This document shows, piece by piece, positions 26,801-34,390 of a stretch of DNA of 64,000 nucleotides (its first letter is position 1; every line of letters begins with the position of its first letter). The stretch comes from GCA-003244245 sp050699595. GTDB taxonomy: Bacteria > Actinomycetota > Actinomycetes > Mycobacteriales > Pseudonocardiaceae. The notes below the pieces were generated by a model. That model was not told the origin of the DNA. It saw only the letters and a program-made list of their open reading frames with translations, and made no database searches. The stretch covers positions 9,260 through 73,259 of the forward strand of contig JBOHFI010000025.1 of the NCBI GenBank assembly GCA_050699595.1, in the 5' to 3' direction. The translations under genes and the position numbers were made by a program.

Positions 26801-29659
26801 CCGATCACTAATACCCGGGTGTATGTGCTGGATGCCGGATTGCGGTTGGTGCCGCCGGGGGTAGCGGGTGAGTTGTATGTAGCTGGGTTGGGGTTGGCGC
26901 GGGGCTATGTGCGCCGGCCGGGGTTGACGGCCGAGCGGTTCGTGGCGTGCCCGTTCGGTGCGCGTGGTGAGCGGATGTACCGGACAGGGGATCTGGTCCG
27001 TTGGCGCCTGGATGGAGACCTGGAGTTCGTGGGCCGGGCGGATGATCAGGTCAAGCTCCGTGGGTTCCGGATCGAGTCAGGTGAGATCGAAACCGTGCTG
27101 ATGGAGCATTCCGAAGTCGCGCGGGCCGTGGTGATCGTCCGGGAGGACCAGCCCGGGGATCAGCGGTTGGTTGCCTACGTGGTAGCCGATAGCACTGGCC
27201 AGGCCCGTGATGAACAGGTGGAGCAAGACCAGGTCGGTGAGTGGCGGCACGTGTACGACTCGCTGTACGCGACATCGGACTCAACGGTGCTCGGGGAGGA
27301 TTTCACCGGGTGGAACAGCAGCTACGACGGCCAACCGATCCCTCTGGAGCAGATGCGGGACTGGCGTGAGCGGACCGTGGCGCGGATCCTGGCGCTGCGA
27401 CCCCGGCGCGTGTTGGAGGTCGGTGTGGGAACCGGGCTGCTGCTGTCCTCACTCGCGCCCCGCTGCGAAACCTACTGGGCCACCGACTTCTCCGCCCCCG
27501 TGATCGAGACTCTGACTGGTCATGTCCACCGGGATCCTGAGCTAGCCGCCCGGGTGGCGCTGCGCGCCCAGCCCGCGCACGACACCGAGGGGCTACCCCT
27601 CGGGCTGTTCGACACAGTGATCCTCAACTCCATCATCCAATACTTCCCCAGCGCCGACTACCTGCTCGAGGTCCTCACCCGCATGCTGGAACTACTCGCC
27701 CCGGGCGGGACGGTGTTCCTCGGTGATGTGCGCAACCCGCGGCTGCTGCGCGCCCTGGCCACCGCCGTGGCGTTGCGCCGAGCCGAGGGCGTGACCGACA
27801 CCCCGACGCTGCGCCGGAGGGTCGAGCAAGCCCTCCGGGTGGAAAAAGAACTGCTGGTCGACCCCGAATTCTTCACCACCCTGCAAGACCACGTCGCCGA
27901 CCTGGGTGGGGTGGACATTCAGATCAAACGCGGTCATCACCACAACGAGCTGACCCGCTACCGCTACGACGTCGCGCTGCACAAACACCCCATCACGCCG
28001 CTACCGCTGGGCCAAGCCCCCCGACTGGACTGGGGCCGACAGATCAACGAGCTACAAGAACTGGGCGATTACCTGACCACCAGGCACCCGGACCAGTTGC
28101 GGGTCACCGGTGTACCCAACAAACGCGTCACACACGAGGCCGCCCTGGCGGACGCGTTACAGGTCGACCGCTCGCTCGCGGACCTGCTCGACCATCCCGC
28201 CGACGTGTCCGACGCCATCGACCCCGAAGCATTGCACGCACTGGGCCGGCGGTGCGGCTACTGGGTGGGCCTCACCTGGTCGAGCACTATCCCCGACGCC
28301 CTCGACGCCGTGTTCACACACTCCACTCAGACAGGATCAGCTGTCCCCGTCGACCTATATATGCCGGCCAGCACCACCAACGCGGCGGGAGCCTCGCTGT
28401 CATCCTTAACGAACAACCCCAGCGCAGCTCGGAGGATCGGCGCGCTGCGCGAGTATGTGCGCGGGTGCCTGCCGGAGTACATGGTGCCCGCCGCGATCGT
28501 CATGCTCGACGCACTGCCGCTGACCCCGAACGGGAAACTCGACCGGGCCGCGCTGCCCGCCCCCGAGCTGAGCTCCGCAGGGACCGGCCGAGCACCCAGG
28601 ACACCCCAGGAACAGCTCGCGTGCGAGTTGTTCGCCGAGGTCCTAGGCCTGGCCACAGTGGGCGTCGAGGACGACTTCTTCGATCTGGGTGGACATTCTC
28701 TGTTGGCGACCCGCCTGCTCGCCCGGATCCGCGCCAGTTGGGGCGTGGATCCGGGACTACGCGCCCTGTTCGAGACCCCCACACCAGCCGGCATAGCCGC
28801 ACGACTGGACATGAACGATCCCGACGATGCGTTCGGCGTGATCCTGCCGTTGCGAACCCAGGGCCGCCACCCACCACTGTTCTGCATACACCCCGGTGGA
28901 GGGATCAGCTGGTCTTACTGCGGTCTGATCAGATATCTCGGCCCGGACTATCCGATTTACGGTGTTCAGGCGCGTGGCTTGGCTCAACCAGAGTCGCTCC
29001 CGACCTCCCTTGAGGAGATGGCGGCCGACTATGCTGACCAGATACGCATGGTCCAACCGGCCGGTCCTTATTATCTTCTCGGCTGGTCGTTCGGCGGGCT
29101 TGCCGCTCATGCCGTCGCGACCGAATTTCAACGCCGCGGCGAACACGTAGCCTTGCTGGCCCTTCTCGACGCCTACCCCGGCGGCGGGGGACTCTCGCAT
29201 GATGAGGTGGCGGCCCGCGAGGAACGGGAAATACTGATCGCCCTTATCGGTGTGGCCGATTACGACCCGGAAATCCCGAATGGAGAAACGTTGACGTTCG
29301 CGAAGGGTATGGAGATACTCCGCAGCCAGGGCAGCGCGTTCGCAAGCCTCCAGGAGCACCACGTCTCAGCCATCATAGAGCTCTTAAAAAACAGCTCCCA
29401 TCTCGCGATCGACTTCATTCCCAGCCGATTTCGCGGAGACGTACTGCTGTTTACCGCGACAATAGATCAGCCCGAGGGCACGCCCACACCTGAGACGTGG
29501 CGGCCATACGTCGATGGCACGATCGAAACCCACCTGGTCGCCAGCCGGCACGACAATATGATGAAGCCGTCAGGCCCGCTGACCCAGATCGGGCCGATCT
29601 TGGCGGCCAGACTCCATGAGATCACTGATGGCACATCGCCATCTCAACAGAAGGAGTAA
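14840..29659 (+). CDS. four-module non-ribosomal peptide synthetase, C-A-T-C-A-T-C-A-T-C-A-nMT-T-TE
   Basis: 4,939 residues. C1 (HHIVMDG at 160) opens like EntF (LPLSAAQREIWFAEQ), so module 1 may take an acyl or aryl starter. A1 has YTSGSTGTPKG near 638 and T1 Ser1037. C2 has HHIAADG at 1219, A2 YTSGSTGAPKG near 1704, T2 Ser2092. C3 has HHIAADG at 2274, A3 its core at 2768, T3 Ser3153. C4 has HHIAGDG at 3335, A4 its core at 3825. An N-methyltransferase (VLEVGVGTGLLL at 4191) is inserted late in A4, followed by T4 Ser4620. The EntF-like thioesterase has GWSFGG with Ser4750. Specificity codes aligned by eye to GrsA: A1 DVWNIAMVH (Thr-like), A2 DAYWWGGTF (Val-like), A3 DILQLGLIW (Gly), A4 DAWTVGAVC (Phe-like, N-methylated). 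No epimerase is present. The start is uncertain: a TTG at 14903 has an ideal GGGGAGG site five nt upstream and would remove 21 residues. An mbtH gene follows 3 nt after the stop. Confidence 0.93.
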   Translation: MRFNQHHPRGVSCVSASGEATLSGSTGIALPLSAAQREIWFAEQRLNTTNQVYKVSECIEIYGPVDPVSFERALRQVVGEVDALHVRFAGSDTPRQIIEPLPEWRMPVIDVSGESDPHATARAWMAADAARPMDLTRGPLFSYALMKVRSDRFVWYQGYHHIVMDGFGFSLIARRVAQIYTALANGVSCDPNVFGSLRQLLDSDSSYRASEEFTQDQAWWMKRFADQPEPTRIVGRSSRTPDSLVHRTTCLPPSSMDKLQAAARRFGVPWSRIAIAATAVYVHRLTGARDVIVGLPVTARQSPVLKRAPGMVANVLPLRLSVSPDMSPTDLIRHVADEVREVVEHQRYRGEDVHRDLGLPGDIGRYFTPVVNIMSFDYDLSFAGYRAAARNLSIGLTSDLSIIMRDGQDDSGLRIGLYAHPEVCGADDLTAHHQRFLNLLETLTVADPDRPVSRIDLLTTEERARLLIDHNDTTHPIPPTSLPTLFEAQAHVTPDAVAVVCGDVMLSYAQLNTKANQLAHALIAQGVGPERIVALALPRSPELVVAILAVLKTGGAYLPVDPDYPPARIAFMLTDTQPALLLTTHRLAGDLPQDTPTPQLVIDHPDTVAMMGEHPDTDPTDTDRTTPLTPQHPAYVIYTSGSTGTPKGVLITHQNVVRLFGATRQWFGFDADDVWTLFHSYAFDVSVWEIWGALLHGGRLVVVPYELSRSPRQFLKLLAREGVTVLNQTPSAFYQLMQADHDNPTAGQSLTLRTVIFAGEALQPARLRDWYQRHPDHAPTLVNMYGITETTVHVTHVTLDRHITAGGPASVIGTSIPDLRTYVLDACLRLMPPGVVGELYIAGAGLARGYLHRPGLTAQRFVADPYGPPGARMYRSGDLARRRPDGNLEFAGRVDDQVKLRGYRIEPGEIETVLTTHPDVAHTAVIAREDRPGDKRLVAYVVAAGEGYRPDVLREYARERLPEYMVPTALVILDTLPLTPNGKLDRAALPAPEPGSTGTGRAPRTPQEQILCELFAEVLGVPTVGVDDDFFNLGGHSLLATRLIARTRATLDVELGLRTLFDTPTPAGIAARLDDAGPARPALTRYERPDPLPLSFAQRRLWFLHQLDGPSATYNIPLALHLSGPLDREALHTALSDVITRHESLRTIFPQTSGVPRQQILDPQTAHPPLKVTPTSETELPQALKTAVQHGFTLETEPPIRAELFALTPDEHVLLIVVHHIAADGWSLRPLSGDLATAYTARHRDEAPEWTPLPAHYGDYALWQQRLLGDQTDPDSLFATQLAYWTQALTGLPEHLQLPTDRPRPQVTSHHGACRTFQLNPTLHHRLLTLARHSGTSLFMILHAGLATLLSKLGAGHDIPLGSPIAGRTDQALDDLVGFFVNTLVLRTDTSGDPTFTQLLARVRDTALAAYSHQDVPFEYLVEVLNPTRSQAHHPLFQVVLTVQNTPDTTVTLPDLNTDLIPTPTTTAKFDLSLSLTEQHGPDGTPQGLDGVIEYATDLYDPTTIDTLLARWERLLTTAVTNPEHPISHIDILTPDEHHQLLTEHNNTTTPTPTTSLPELFETQTQTTPDAIAVTSENTTLTYTQLNTHANQLAHQLIHLGVGRESAVAVLLERSVDLVVSIMAVVKAGGTYVPLDARSPLSRMCLMMAETGASVLVTDQAMQVRGLPDSARVIVVDADSNLAAEDPGDPGIACDPEQLAYVMYTSGSTGAPKGIAVTHRDVVELAGDPCWRGGDHERVLLHSPHAFDASTYEVWVPLLSGGQIVVAPAGESDIPTLEQTITQNHVTGLWLTAGLFSMMAEQCPGCFAGVGQIWTGGDAVSAAAISRVLDTCPETTVVNGYGPTETTTFAAHYSMCTPYDAERTVPIGRPMANTRLYVLDACLRLMPPGVVGELYIAGAGLARGYLHRPGLTAQRFVADPYGPPGARMYRSGDLARRRPDGNLEFAGRVDDQVKLRGYRIEPGEIETVLTTHPDVAHTAVIAREDRPGDKRLVAYVVAAGEGYRPDVLREYARERLPEYMVPTALVILDTLPLTPNGKLDRAALPAPEPGSTGTGRAPRTPQEQILCELFAEVLGVPTVGVDDDFFNLGGHSLLATRLIARTRATLDVELGLRTLFDTPTPAGIAARLDDAGPARPALTRYERPDPLPLSFAQRRLWFLHQLDGPSATYNIPLALHLSGPLDREALHTALSDVITRHESLRTIFPQTSGVPRQQILDPQTAHPPLKVTPTSETELPQALKTAVQHGFTLETEPPIRAELFALTPDEHVLLIVVHHIAADGWSLRPLSGDLATAYTARHRDEAPEWTPLPAHYGDYALWQQRLLGDQTDPDSLFATQLAYWTQALTGLPEHLQLPTDRPRPQVTSHHGACRTFQLNPTLHHRLLTLARHSGTSLFMILHAGLATLLSKLGAGHDIPLGSPIAGRTDQALDDLVGFFVNTLVLRTDTSGDPTFTQLLARVRDTALAAYSHQDVPFEYLVEVLNPTRSQAHHPLFQVVLTVQNTPDTTVTLPDLNTDLIPTPTTTAKFDLSLSLTEQHGPDGTPQGLDGVIEYATDLYDPTTIDTLLARWERLLTTAVTNPEHPISHIDILTPDEHHQLLTEHNNTTTPTPTTSLPELFETQTQTTPDAIAVTSENTTLTYTQLNTHANQLAHQLIHLGVGPEQIVALALPRSPELVIALLAVLKTGAAYLPVDPDYPPARIELMLTDAQPALLLTTRRLAGALPQDTPIPQLAIDHPDTLTIMGEHPDTNPTDTDRTTPLTPQHPAYVIYTSGSTGTPKGVVISHASLGNFLAAMREKVPLRPEDRLLAVTTVAFDIAALEMFLPLLSGARVIVASTETVPQPSAVLELITQTGATIMQATPSLWRLLVTHDPNPLRDLRMLVGGEALPDSLAEIMRTLTATVTNLYGPTETTIWSTTANLSEQTGTPPIGRPIANTRVYVLDTGLQPVPVGVTGELYIAGAGLARGYLHQPSLTAQRFIANPYGPPGTRMYRSGDLARRRPDGNLEFVGRADDQVKLRGYRIEPGEIETVLTEHPGVTQAAVITRTDQPDDQRLVAYVVAAGESCQPDALRQYARGHLPKYMVPAAVVMLDALPLTPNGKLDRQALPAPEFRSTEAAQAPGTPQEQLVCELFAEVLGLATVSVEDDFFDLGGHSLLATRLIARIRTTFGVELELRALFNTPTPAGITTRLDEAGPARLALTRCGRPDVVPLSFAQSRLWFLHQWEGPSATYNIPLALRLSGRLDGSALHAALGDVVARHESLRTIFLQVDGTPCQLVLDAQTTCPALPITETTPEALPTVVAVAAQHAFDLETELPVWAELFALAPDEHVLLLVVHHIAGDGWSLRPLFADLARAYTARCRGQAPGWAPLAVQYADYTLWQHQLLGERTDPESLFATQLAYWTHTLAELPEQVTLPADRPRPPVASYRGGHLSIRLDAALHHGLLRLARQSGASLFMVLYAGLAALLSKLGAGEDIPLGSPIAGRTDHALDDLVGFFVNTLVLRTDTSGDPTFGQLLARVRDTALAAYAHQDVPFEYLVEVLNPTRSLAHHPLVQVLLAVQNTPEADFELPDLDTGLVPASTGTAKFDLSLSLSEQRGPEGTSEGLEGFVEYASDLFDPATVQTIVTRWVRLLEAVVADPQRPLSRIDLLSAHERHRLLVEYNDTAHPTVQECLPALFQTQVHATPDAVAVIFGAVSLTYAQLNARANRLAHALIARGVGPERIVAVALPRSPELVIAILAVLKAGAGYLPLDPDYPPARIAFMLDDARPVLLLSGAGLLDEPPGGEPIPRLVVDHPGLGEYPDTDPTDADRTTPLTAQHPAYVIYTSGSTGRPKGVLVCHAGVPSLAAEQNERLGIDARSRVLQFASPSFDASLWELCMALLSGATLVLAPAEQLLPGTPLSTLVGDQRVTHVTLPPSVLAVLPAPDGLPPGVTVVVGGEACPAGLVAVWSPGRRMVNAYGPTETTVCATLSRPLSTATDTPVPIGRPITNTRVYVLDAGLRLVPPGVAGELYVAGLGLARGYVRRPGLTAERFVACPFGARGERMYRTGDLVRWRLDGDLEFVGRADDQVKLRGFRIESGEIETVLMEHSEVARAVVIVREDQPGDQRLVAYVVADSTGQARDEQVEQDQVGEWRHVYDSLYATSDSTVLGEDFTGWNSSYDGQPIPLEQMRDWRERTVARILALRPRRVLEVGVGTGLLLSSLAPRCETYWATDFSAPVIETLTGHVHRDPELAARVALRAQPAHDTEGLPLGLFDTVILNSIIQYFPSADYLLEVLTRMLELLAPGGTVFLGDVRNPRLLRALATAVALRRAEGVTDTPTLRRRVEQALRVEKELLVDPEFFTTLQDHVADLGGVDIQIKRGHHHNELTRYRYDVALHKHPITPLPLGQAPRLDWGRQINELQELGDYLTTRHPDQLRVTGVPNKRVTHEAALADALQVDRSLADLLDHPADVSDAIDPEALHALGRRCGYWVGLTWSSTIPDALDAVFTHSTQTGSAVPVDLYMPASTTNAAGASLSSLTNNPSAARRIGALREYVRGCLPEYMVPAAIVMLDALPLTPNGKLDRAALPAPELSSAGTGRAPRTPQEQLACELFAEVLGLATVGVEDDFFDLGGHSLLATRLLARIRASWGVDPGLRALFETPTPAGIAARLDMNDPDDAFGVILPLRTQGRHPPLFCIHPGGGISWSYCGLIRYLGPDYPIYGVQARGLAQPESLPTSLEEMAADYADQIRMVQPAGPYYLLGWSFGGLAAHAVATEFQRRGEHVALLALLDAYPGGGGLSHDEVAAREEREILIALIGVADYDPEIPNGETLTFAKGMEILRSQGSAFASLQEHHVSAIIELLKNSSHLAIDFIPSRFRGDVLLFTATIDQPEGTPTPETWRPYVDGTIETHLVASRHDNMMKPSGPLTQIGPILAARLHEITDGTSPSQQKE
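17303..19649 (+). repeat. 2.35-kb intragenic direct repeat, copy 1
   Basis: Covers the C-terminal part of A1, T1, C2 and the beginning of A2. It appears identical to 20468-22814 (offset 3,165 bp): every frame on both strands gives the same translations, and both edges diverge abruptly. It indicates recent duplication or gene conversion between modules. Confidence 0.9.
20468..22814 (+). repeat. 2.35-kb intragenic direct repeat, copy 2
   Basis: Covers the C-terminal part of A2, T2, C3 and the start of A3. It is the same sequence as 17303-19649. Between the two copies lie only 818 bp that encode the substrate-selecting core of A2. Confidence 0.9.
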
Positions 29660-29662
29660 GCC

Positions 29663-29878
29663 ATGACGAATCCTTTCGAAGACGACGACGGCACCTACCT
29701 CGCGCTGATCAACGACGAGAGCCAGTACTCCCTGTGGCCGGCGTTCATCGAAGTACCAGCCGGGTGGAGGATCGCCCACCCCCAGGACACGCGTCAGGCC
29801 TGTCTGGACTATATCAATGAGCACTGGACCGATATGCGGCCCCAAAGCCTCATCGACGCCATGAACGGCCAACAGTAG
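29663..29878 (+). CDS. MbtH-like protein
   Basis: 71-residue NRPS accessory protein that binds and activates adenylation domains. It has the family hallmarks NDESQYSLWPAF, VPAGW, CLDYINEHW and DMRPQSL. It starts 3 nt after the NRPS stop with the ribosome site AAGGAG, so it belongs to the same transcript and probably supports one or more of the four A domains. Confidence 0.96.
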   Translation: MTNPFEDDDGTYLALINDESQYSLWPAFIEVPAGWRIAHPQDTRQACLDYINEHWTDMRPQSLIDAMNGQQ

Positions 29879-29923
29879 CCCCGACGTCACCGTCCAGCAT
29901 GGTGAGGTGACACTCGTACCGCG

Positions 29924-29978
29924 ATTCGGAGCCGAATGGCGGTTTCAGCCGCCCCGCAGGCGCTATTCGGCTCCGAAT
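29924..29978 (+). terminator. double palindrome after the NRPS-mbtH operon
   Basis: The 14-mer attcggagccgaat (29924-29937) and its reverse complement attcggctccgaat (29965-29978) flank a 27-nt spacer, each followed by ggcgg. Each arm is also self-complementary apart from its two central bases. This could act as the operon terminator, although it has no U-tract. Confidence 0.45.
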
Positions 29979-30451
29979 GGCGGTCGAGGGCGCTCGGTGC
30001 TGGCCTACGGGGAGGTCGCGGCCCGCGCCGGGTGGGCCGGTGCCCCAGCCAGTGATGCTCCCTCAGCACAGCGTTGAACCGGCCGACCTCATCCACGAAG
30101 ATCGGCCTGACCACCACATCGGTCACACCCGCCCCAGCCACCCGACAACAACTACCAGCCCAGCCGCGAAAACACCAGTCTCGACGTGTCTCCGCACCAC
30201 CCAACCATGATCACGCGACTTTGACGCAGTCCTGACCGGCGGGCGACCCAAAGCCCGCCGCATGCTCACCGAGACCACTCCCATCCAAGATCACCTCGCC
30301 GAGATCTTCGACCTGCACCGCTGGGCACCCAGACTTAGGTCATCGGAAACCGGAAGATCCACACCCATCGTGGCCAGCGGAAACGCCGATCTAGATCACG
30401 CTAGCCCGGAAACTCCCGCTAGGCGTTACAGCCGAGCGGCGGCGTCTCCGT
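29979..30451. other. intergenic stretch
   Basis: No intact gene is recognised. One plus-strand frame from about 30225 reads AVLTGGRPKARRMLTETTPIQDHLAEIFDL and on to a stop near 30456. It looks protein-like but lacks a start with a ribosome site and a recognisable family, and may be a relic. Confidence 0.3.
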
Positions 30452-30463
30452 TATGATGTTCGT
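30452..30463 (+). promoter_or_regulatory. probable promoter of the vapBC operon
   Basis: A good -10 hexamer TATGAT at 30452-30457 ends only 6 nt before the ATG at 30464, with no ribosome site between. This suggests a leaderless transcript, common for actinobacterial toxin-antitoxin operons. A clear -35 box was not assigned. Confidence 0.45.
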
Positions 30464-30727
30464 ATGAAGAAGCGTCGGGTAACGCTGAATCTTGATGAGG
30501 ACGTCGCCGAGGCGTTGGAGGCGGTCGGCGGTCGGAGCATGTCGTCGGTCGCGAACGATGCCTTGCGCGAGGCACTTGAGGTGGCGGCCCACCGGGCGGC
30601 GCTGCGGGAGTGGCTGGACGAGCTGGACGCGAAGCACGGCGCGCCCTCCTCCGAGCAGCGTGCGGCCGCGAAAGCCCTACTCGACGCCGTCGAGCAGGGT
30701 GAGGCGACCGGAACGAGCGCCGCGTGA
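30464..30727 (+). CDS. vapB: ribbon-helix-helix antitoxin (VapB-type)
   Basis: 87 residues. The N-terminal RHH motif KKRRVTLNLDEDVAEALEAVGGRSMSSVANDALREAL should bind operator DNA. The C-terminal acidic and Ala-rich tail would wrap the toxin. The stop overlaps the toxin's GTG start (GTGA), the normal coupling in this class. It is distinguished from MazE by the downstream PIN gene. Confidence 0.82.
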   Translation: MKKRRVTLNLDEDVAEALEAVGGRSMSSVANDALREALEVAAHRAALREWLDELDAKHGAPSSEQRAAAKALLDAVEQGEATGTSAA

Positions 30728-31155
30728 GTGTCGCGGTAGTCCTCGACGCCGCGGCGTTCGACATCCTGGACAGCGTGCAGGCGACGGGCATGCGAGCCCT
30801 ACTGCGCGCCGCGATCGACGAGGGCGGTGAGGTGCGCTGCGCAGCGGTGACCCTTGCCGAGGTGTGCCGCGGGATGGCACGCACCCGCCAGGTCGAGGCG
30901 GCACTCGCGCGTCGGCGGGGTGGGCAGCGAATCAGGATCGTGCCGACCGACGAGCGGTTCGCCAAGCTGGTCGGCGCGATCCTGCACGACACAGCCTCCG
31001 GAAGCGAGCACATCGCGGACGCCCATGTCGTTGCCGCCTGCGCCACTGTTGACGCGGCAATCGTGCTGACCGCCGATCCCGGCGACATCACCACACTGGC
31101 CGCTGCGGTCCCCGGCACCCGGATCGTCACCCGCGACCCCCGCACACCGCTGTAA
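30724..31155 (+). CDS. vapC: PIN-domain toxin (VapC-type RNase)
   Basis: 143-residue PIN nuclease. The acidic metal-binding residues sit in the expected order: Asp in VVLDAAAFDIL, Glu in TLAEVCRG, Asp in HIADAHVVAACA, Asp in VLTADPGDI. VapC toxins cleave tRNA or rRNA. The GTG start at 30724 overlaps the antitoxin stop by 4 nt. The first acidic motif (LDAAAF) lacks the usual Thr/Ser after Asp, a common variant. Confidence 0.82.
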   Translation: MSVAVVLDAAAFDILDSVQATGMRALLRAAIDEGGEVRCAAVTLAEVCRGMARTRQVEAALARRRGGQRIRIVPTDERFAKLVGAILHDTASGSEHIADAHVVAACATVDAAIVLTADPGDITTLAAAVPGTRIVTRDPRTPL

Positions 31156-31224
31156 TCGAGCGGAGAAAGACCGCGGGGACCGGTCCTGGAACTGGGCCGG
31201 GCCCCGCGGATGTAGCGGAGTGGA

Positions 31225-32856
<1,632 letters not shown>

Positions 32857-33002
32857 TGCGGTGTGGTCCTCCGGTCATGGGCGCCGCGGGGTGTCCGCGG
32901 CAAGGACACAGTGCTCGGCCAGGCTCGGTGCCCGCGACGGACGTCCAGCGCGTGCTGGACTCACCGTCCCGACCTCAGTCTGTTGCTGGTGTCTGTACAG
33001 CC

Positions 33003-33025
33003 GGCACTCGAAGGGGTCGAGTGCC
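33003..33025. promoter_or_regulatory. CIRCE-like HrcA operator 1
   Basis: Inverted repeat ggcactc (33003-33009), nine-base spacer, gagtgcc (33019-33025). This is the CIRCE layout (GCACTC-N9-GAGTGC) and lies about 150 bp upstream of groEL. The outer bases depart from the TTA...TAA consensus. Confidence 0.75.
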
Positions 33026-33034
33026 AACTCGTGT

Positions 33035-33061
33035 TTAGCACTCGCACCCGGAGAGTGCAAG
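33035..33061. promoter_or_regulatory. CIRCE-like HrcA operator 2
   Basis: ttagcactc (33035-33043), nine-base spacer, gagtgcaag (33053-33061). The left arm is a perfect CIRCE half and the right arm differs at the outer positions. It is paired with operator 1, 9 bp away, so the groEL promoter has two HrcA sites. The remainder of the 32857-33158 gap carries no gene. Confidence 0.78.
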
Positions 33062-33158
33062 CTGCCGCGCCTGACCGGCACTGACTTTGGCTGGTACTGA
33101 CCATGGCCGGTACTGACCGTGGCTGGGACGGCGTGCCGACACCGGGCAAGATACGGAG

Positions 33159-34373
33159 GTGACCATCGCGCAACCCCGATCCGTCGACGAGCACGTCCGG
33201 GTGATGGCCGCCCTGCTGGCCACCACTTCGGTGATCTCACTGCCGCTGGTGCAGTGCGCCGGCCTCGCCCTGGCCGAGCCGATCACCGCGGCGGTGCCGC
33301 TACCGCCTTTCGACAATTCCGGGATGGACGGCTACGCGGTGCGCTCGGCGGACGTCGCCCGTGCCACCGCCGACGCTCCGACGCGGCTGCCGGTCACCGA
33401 GGACATCCCGGCCGGGCGCACCGACGCGCCCAAGCTGTGCCCAGGCACCGCGCATCGGATCATGACCGGTGCGCCGATTCCGCCCGGCGCGGACGCGGTG
33501 GTACCGGTGGAGCTCACCGACCGCGGGTGCGATCACGTGCAGATCTACGCCCCCCGCGCACCGGGCGAGAGCGTGCGCCCAGCCGGGGGCGACGTGGCAG
33601 CCGGCGAGGAGGTGCTGCCGGCCGGTGCGGTGCTGGGGCCCGCGCAGCTCGGGGTGGCGGCGGCGGTCGGCTACGCCGAGCTGCCGGTGCACCGCCCGGT
33701 GCGGGTACTGGTGCTGTCCACCGGTTCGGAGCTGGTCGCGCCGGGCACCCCGCTGCAGCACGGGCAGATCTACGAGTCGAACGGCACGATGCTCGCCGCC
33801 GCCGTGCGGGAAGCCGGCGGCGAAGCGCAGCTCATGCATTTCGTGCCCGACGACGTCGCCGCGCTGGAGACCGCGCTGGCCCGCCATCTGAGCGGAATAG
33901 ACCTGCTGGTGACCTCCGGCGGGGTCAGCGCGGGGGCTTATGAGGTGGTCAAGGCCACCATGGCCGGGCACGGCGTGGACTTCGGCAAGGTGGCCATGAA
34001 CCCCGGCGCCCCGCAGGGCGTCGGCCGCTACCGCGGAGTGCCGGTGGCCGCGATGCCCGGCAACCCGGTGAGCGCCTCGGTGTCCTTCGAGGTGTTCGTC
34101 CGGCCCGCACTGCGGGCCGCGATGGGATTGCCGGCGGGGCGGCCACGGTCCATCGCCCGGCTGACCGAGGCCCTGGAGTCCCCGGCGGACAAGCGGCAGT
34201 TCCGGCGCGGCGCGCTCGATCCCGCCGCGGGCACCGTCGCCCCGGTCGGTGGCCCCGGCTCGCATCTGCTCGGCGCGCTGGCCCGGTCGAACTGCCTGAT
34301 CGACATTCCCGAGACCACCACTGTCCTGGACGTAGGCGAGCAGGTCGTGGTGATGCACACCGGCGGGGTCTGA
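33159..34373 (+). CDS. moeA: molybdopterin molybdenumtransferase MoeA
   Basis: 404-residue enzyme that inserts molybdate into adenylylated molybdopterin. It shows PLPPFDNSGMDGYAVR near the N-terminus, HRIMTGAPIPPGADAVVPVE, the MoCF-binding signatures STGSELV and SNGTMLAAAV, VTSGGVSAGAYEVVK, and AMPGNPVSASVSFEVFVRP. The GTG at 33159 is given as start, though its GGAGG sits directly against it, so the true start may differ. It is a single gene convergent with menC. It may be one of several MoeA paralogues, as is common in actinomycetes. Confidence 0.95.
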   Translation: MTIAQPRSVDEHVRVMAALLATTSVISLPLVQCAGLALAEPITAAVPLPPFDNSGMDGYAVRSADVARATADAPTRLPVTEDIPAGRTDAPKLCPGTAHRIMTGAPIPPGADAVVPVELTDRGCDHVQIYAPRAPGESVRPAGGDVAAGEEVLPAGAVLGPAQLGVAAAVGYAELPVHRPVRVLVLSTGSELVAPGTPLQHGQIYESNGTMLAAAVREAGGEAQLMHFVPDDVAALETALARHLSGIDLLVTSGGVSAGAYEVVKATMAGHGVDFGKVAMNPGAPQGVGRYRGVPVAAMPGNPVSASVSFEVFVRPALRAAMGLPAGRPRSIARLTEALESPADKRQFRRGALDPAAGTVAPVGGPGSHLLGALARSNCLIDIPETTTVLDVGEQVVVMHTGGV

Positions 34374-34390
34374 CGCCGCGGCGGGACGGT

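Noticed and set aside
30225..30456. Transposase fragment
   Set aside because: The frame looks protein-like but has no motif that ties it to a transposase family, so only an unassigned relic is noted.
33300..34358. 352-codon ORF opposite moeA
   Set aside because: Antisense artefact. moeA motifs are complete on the other strand.
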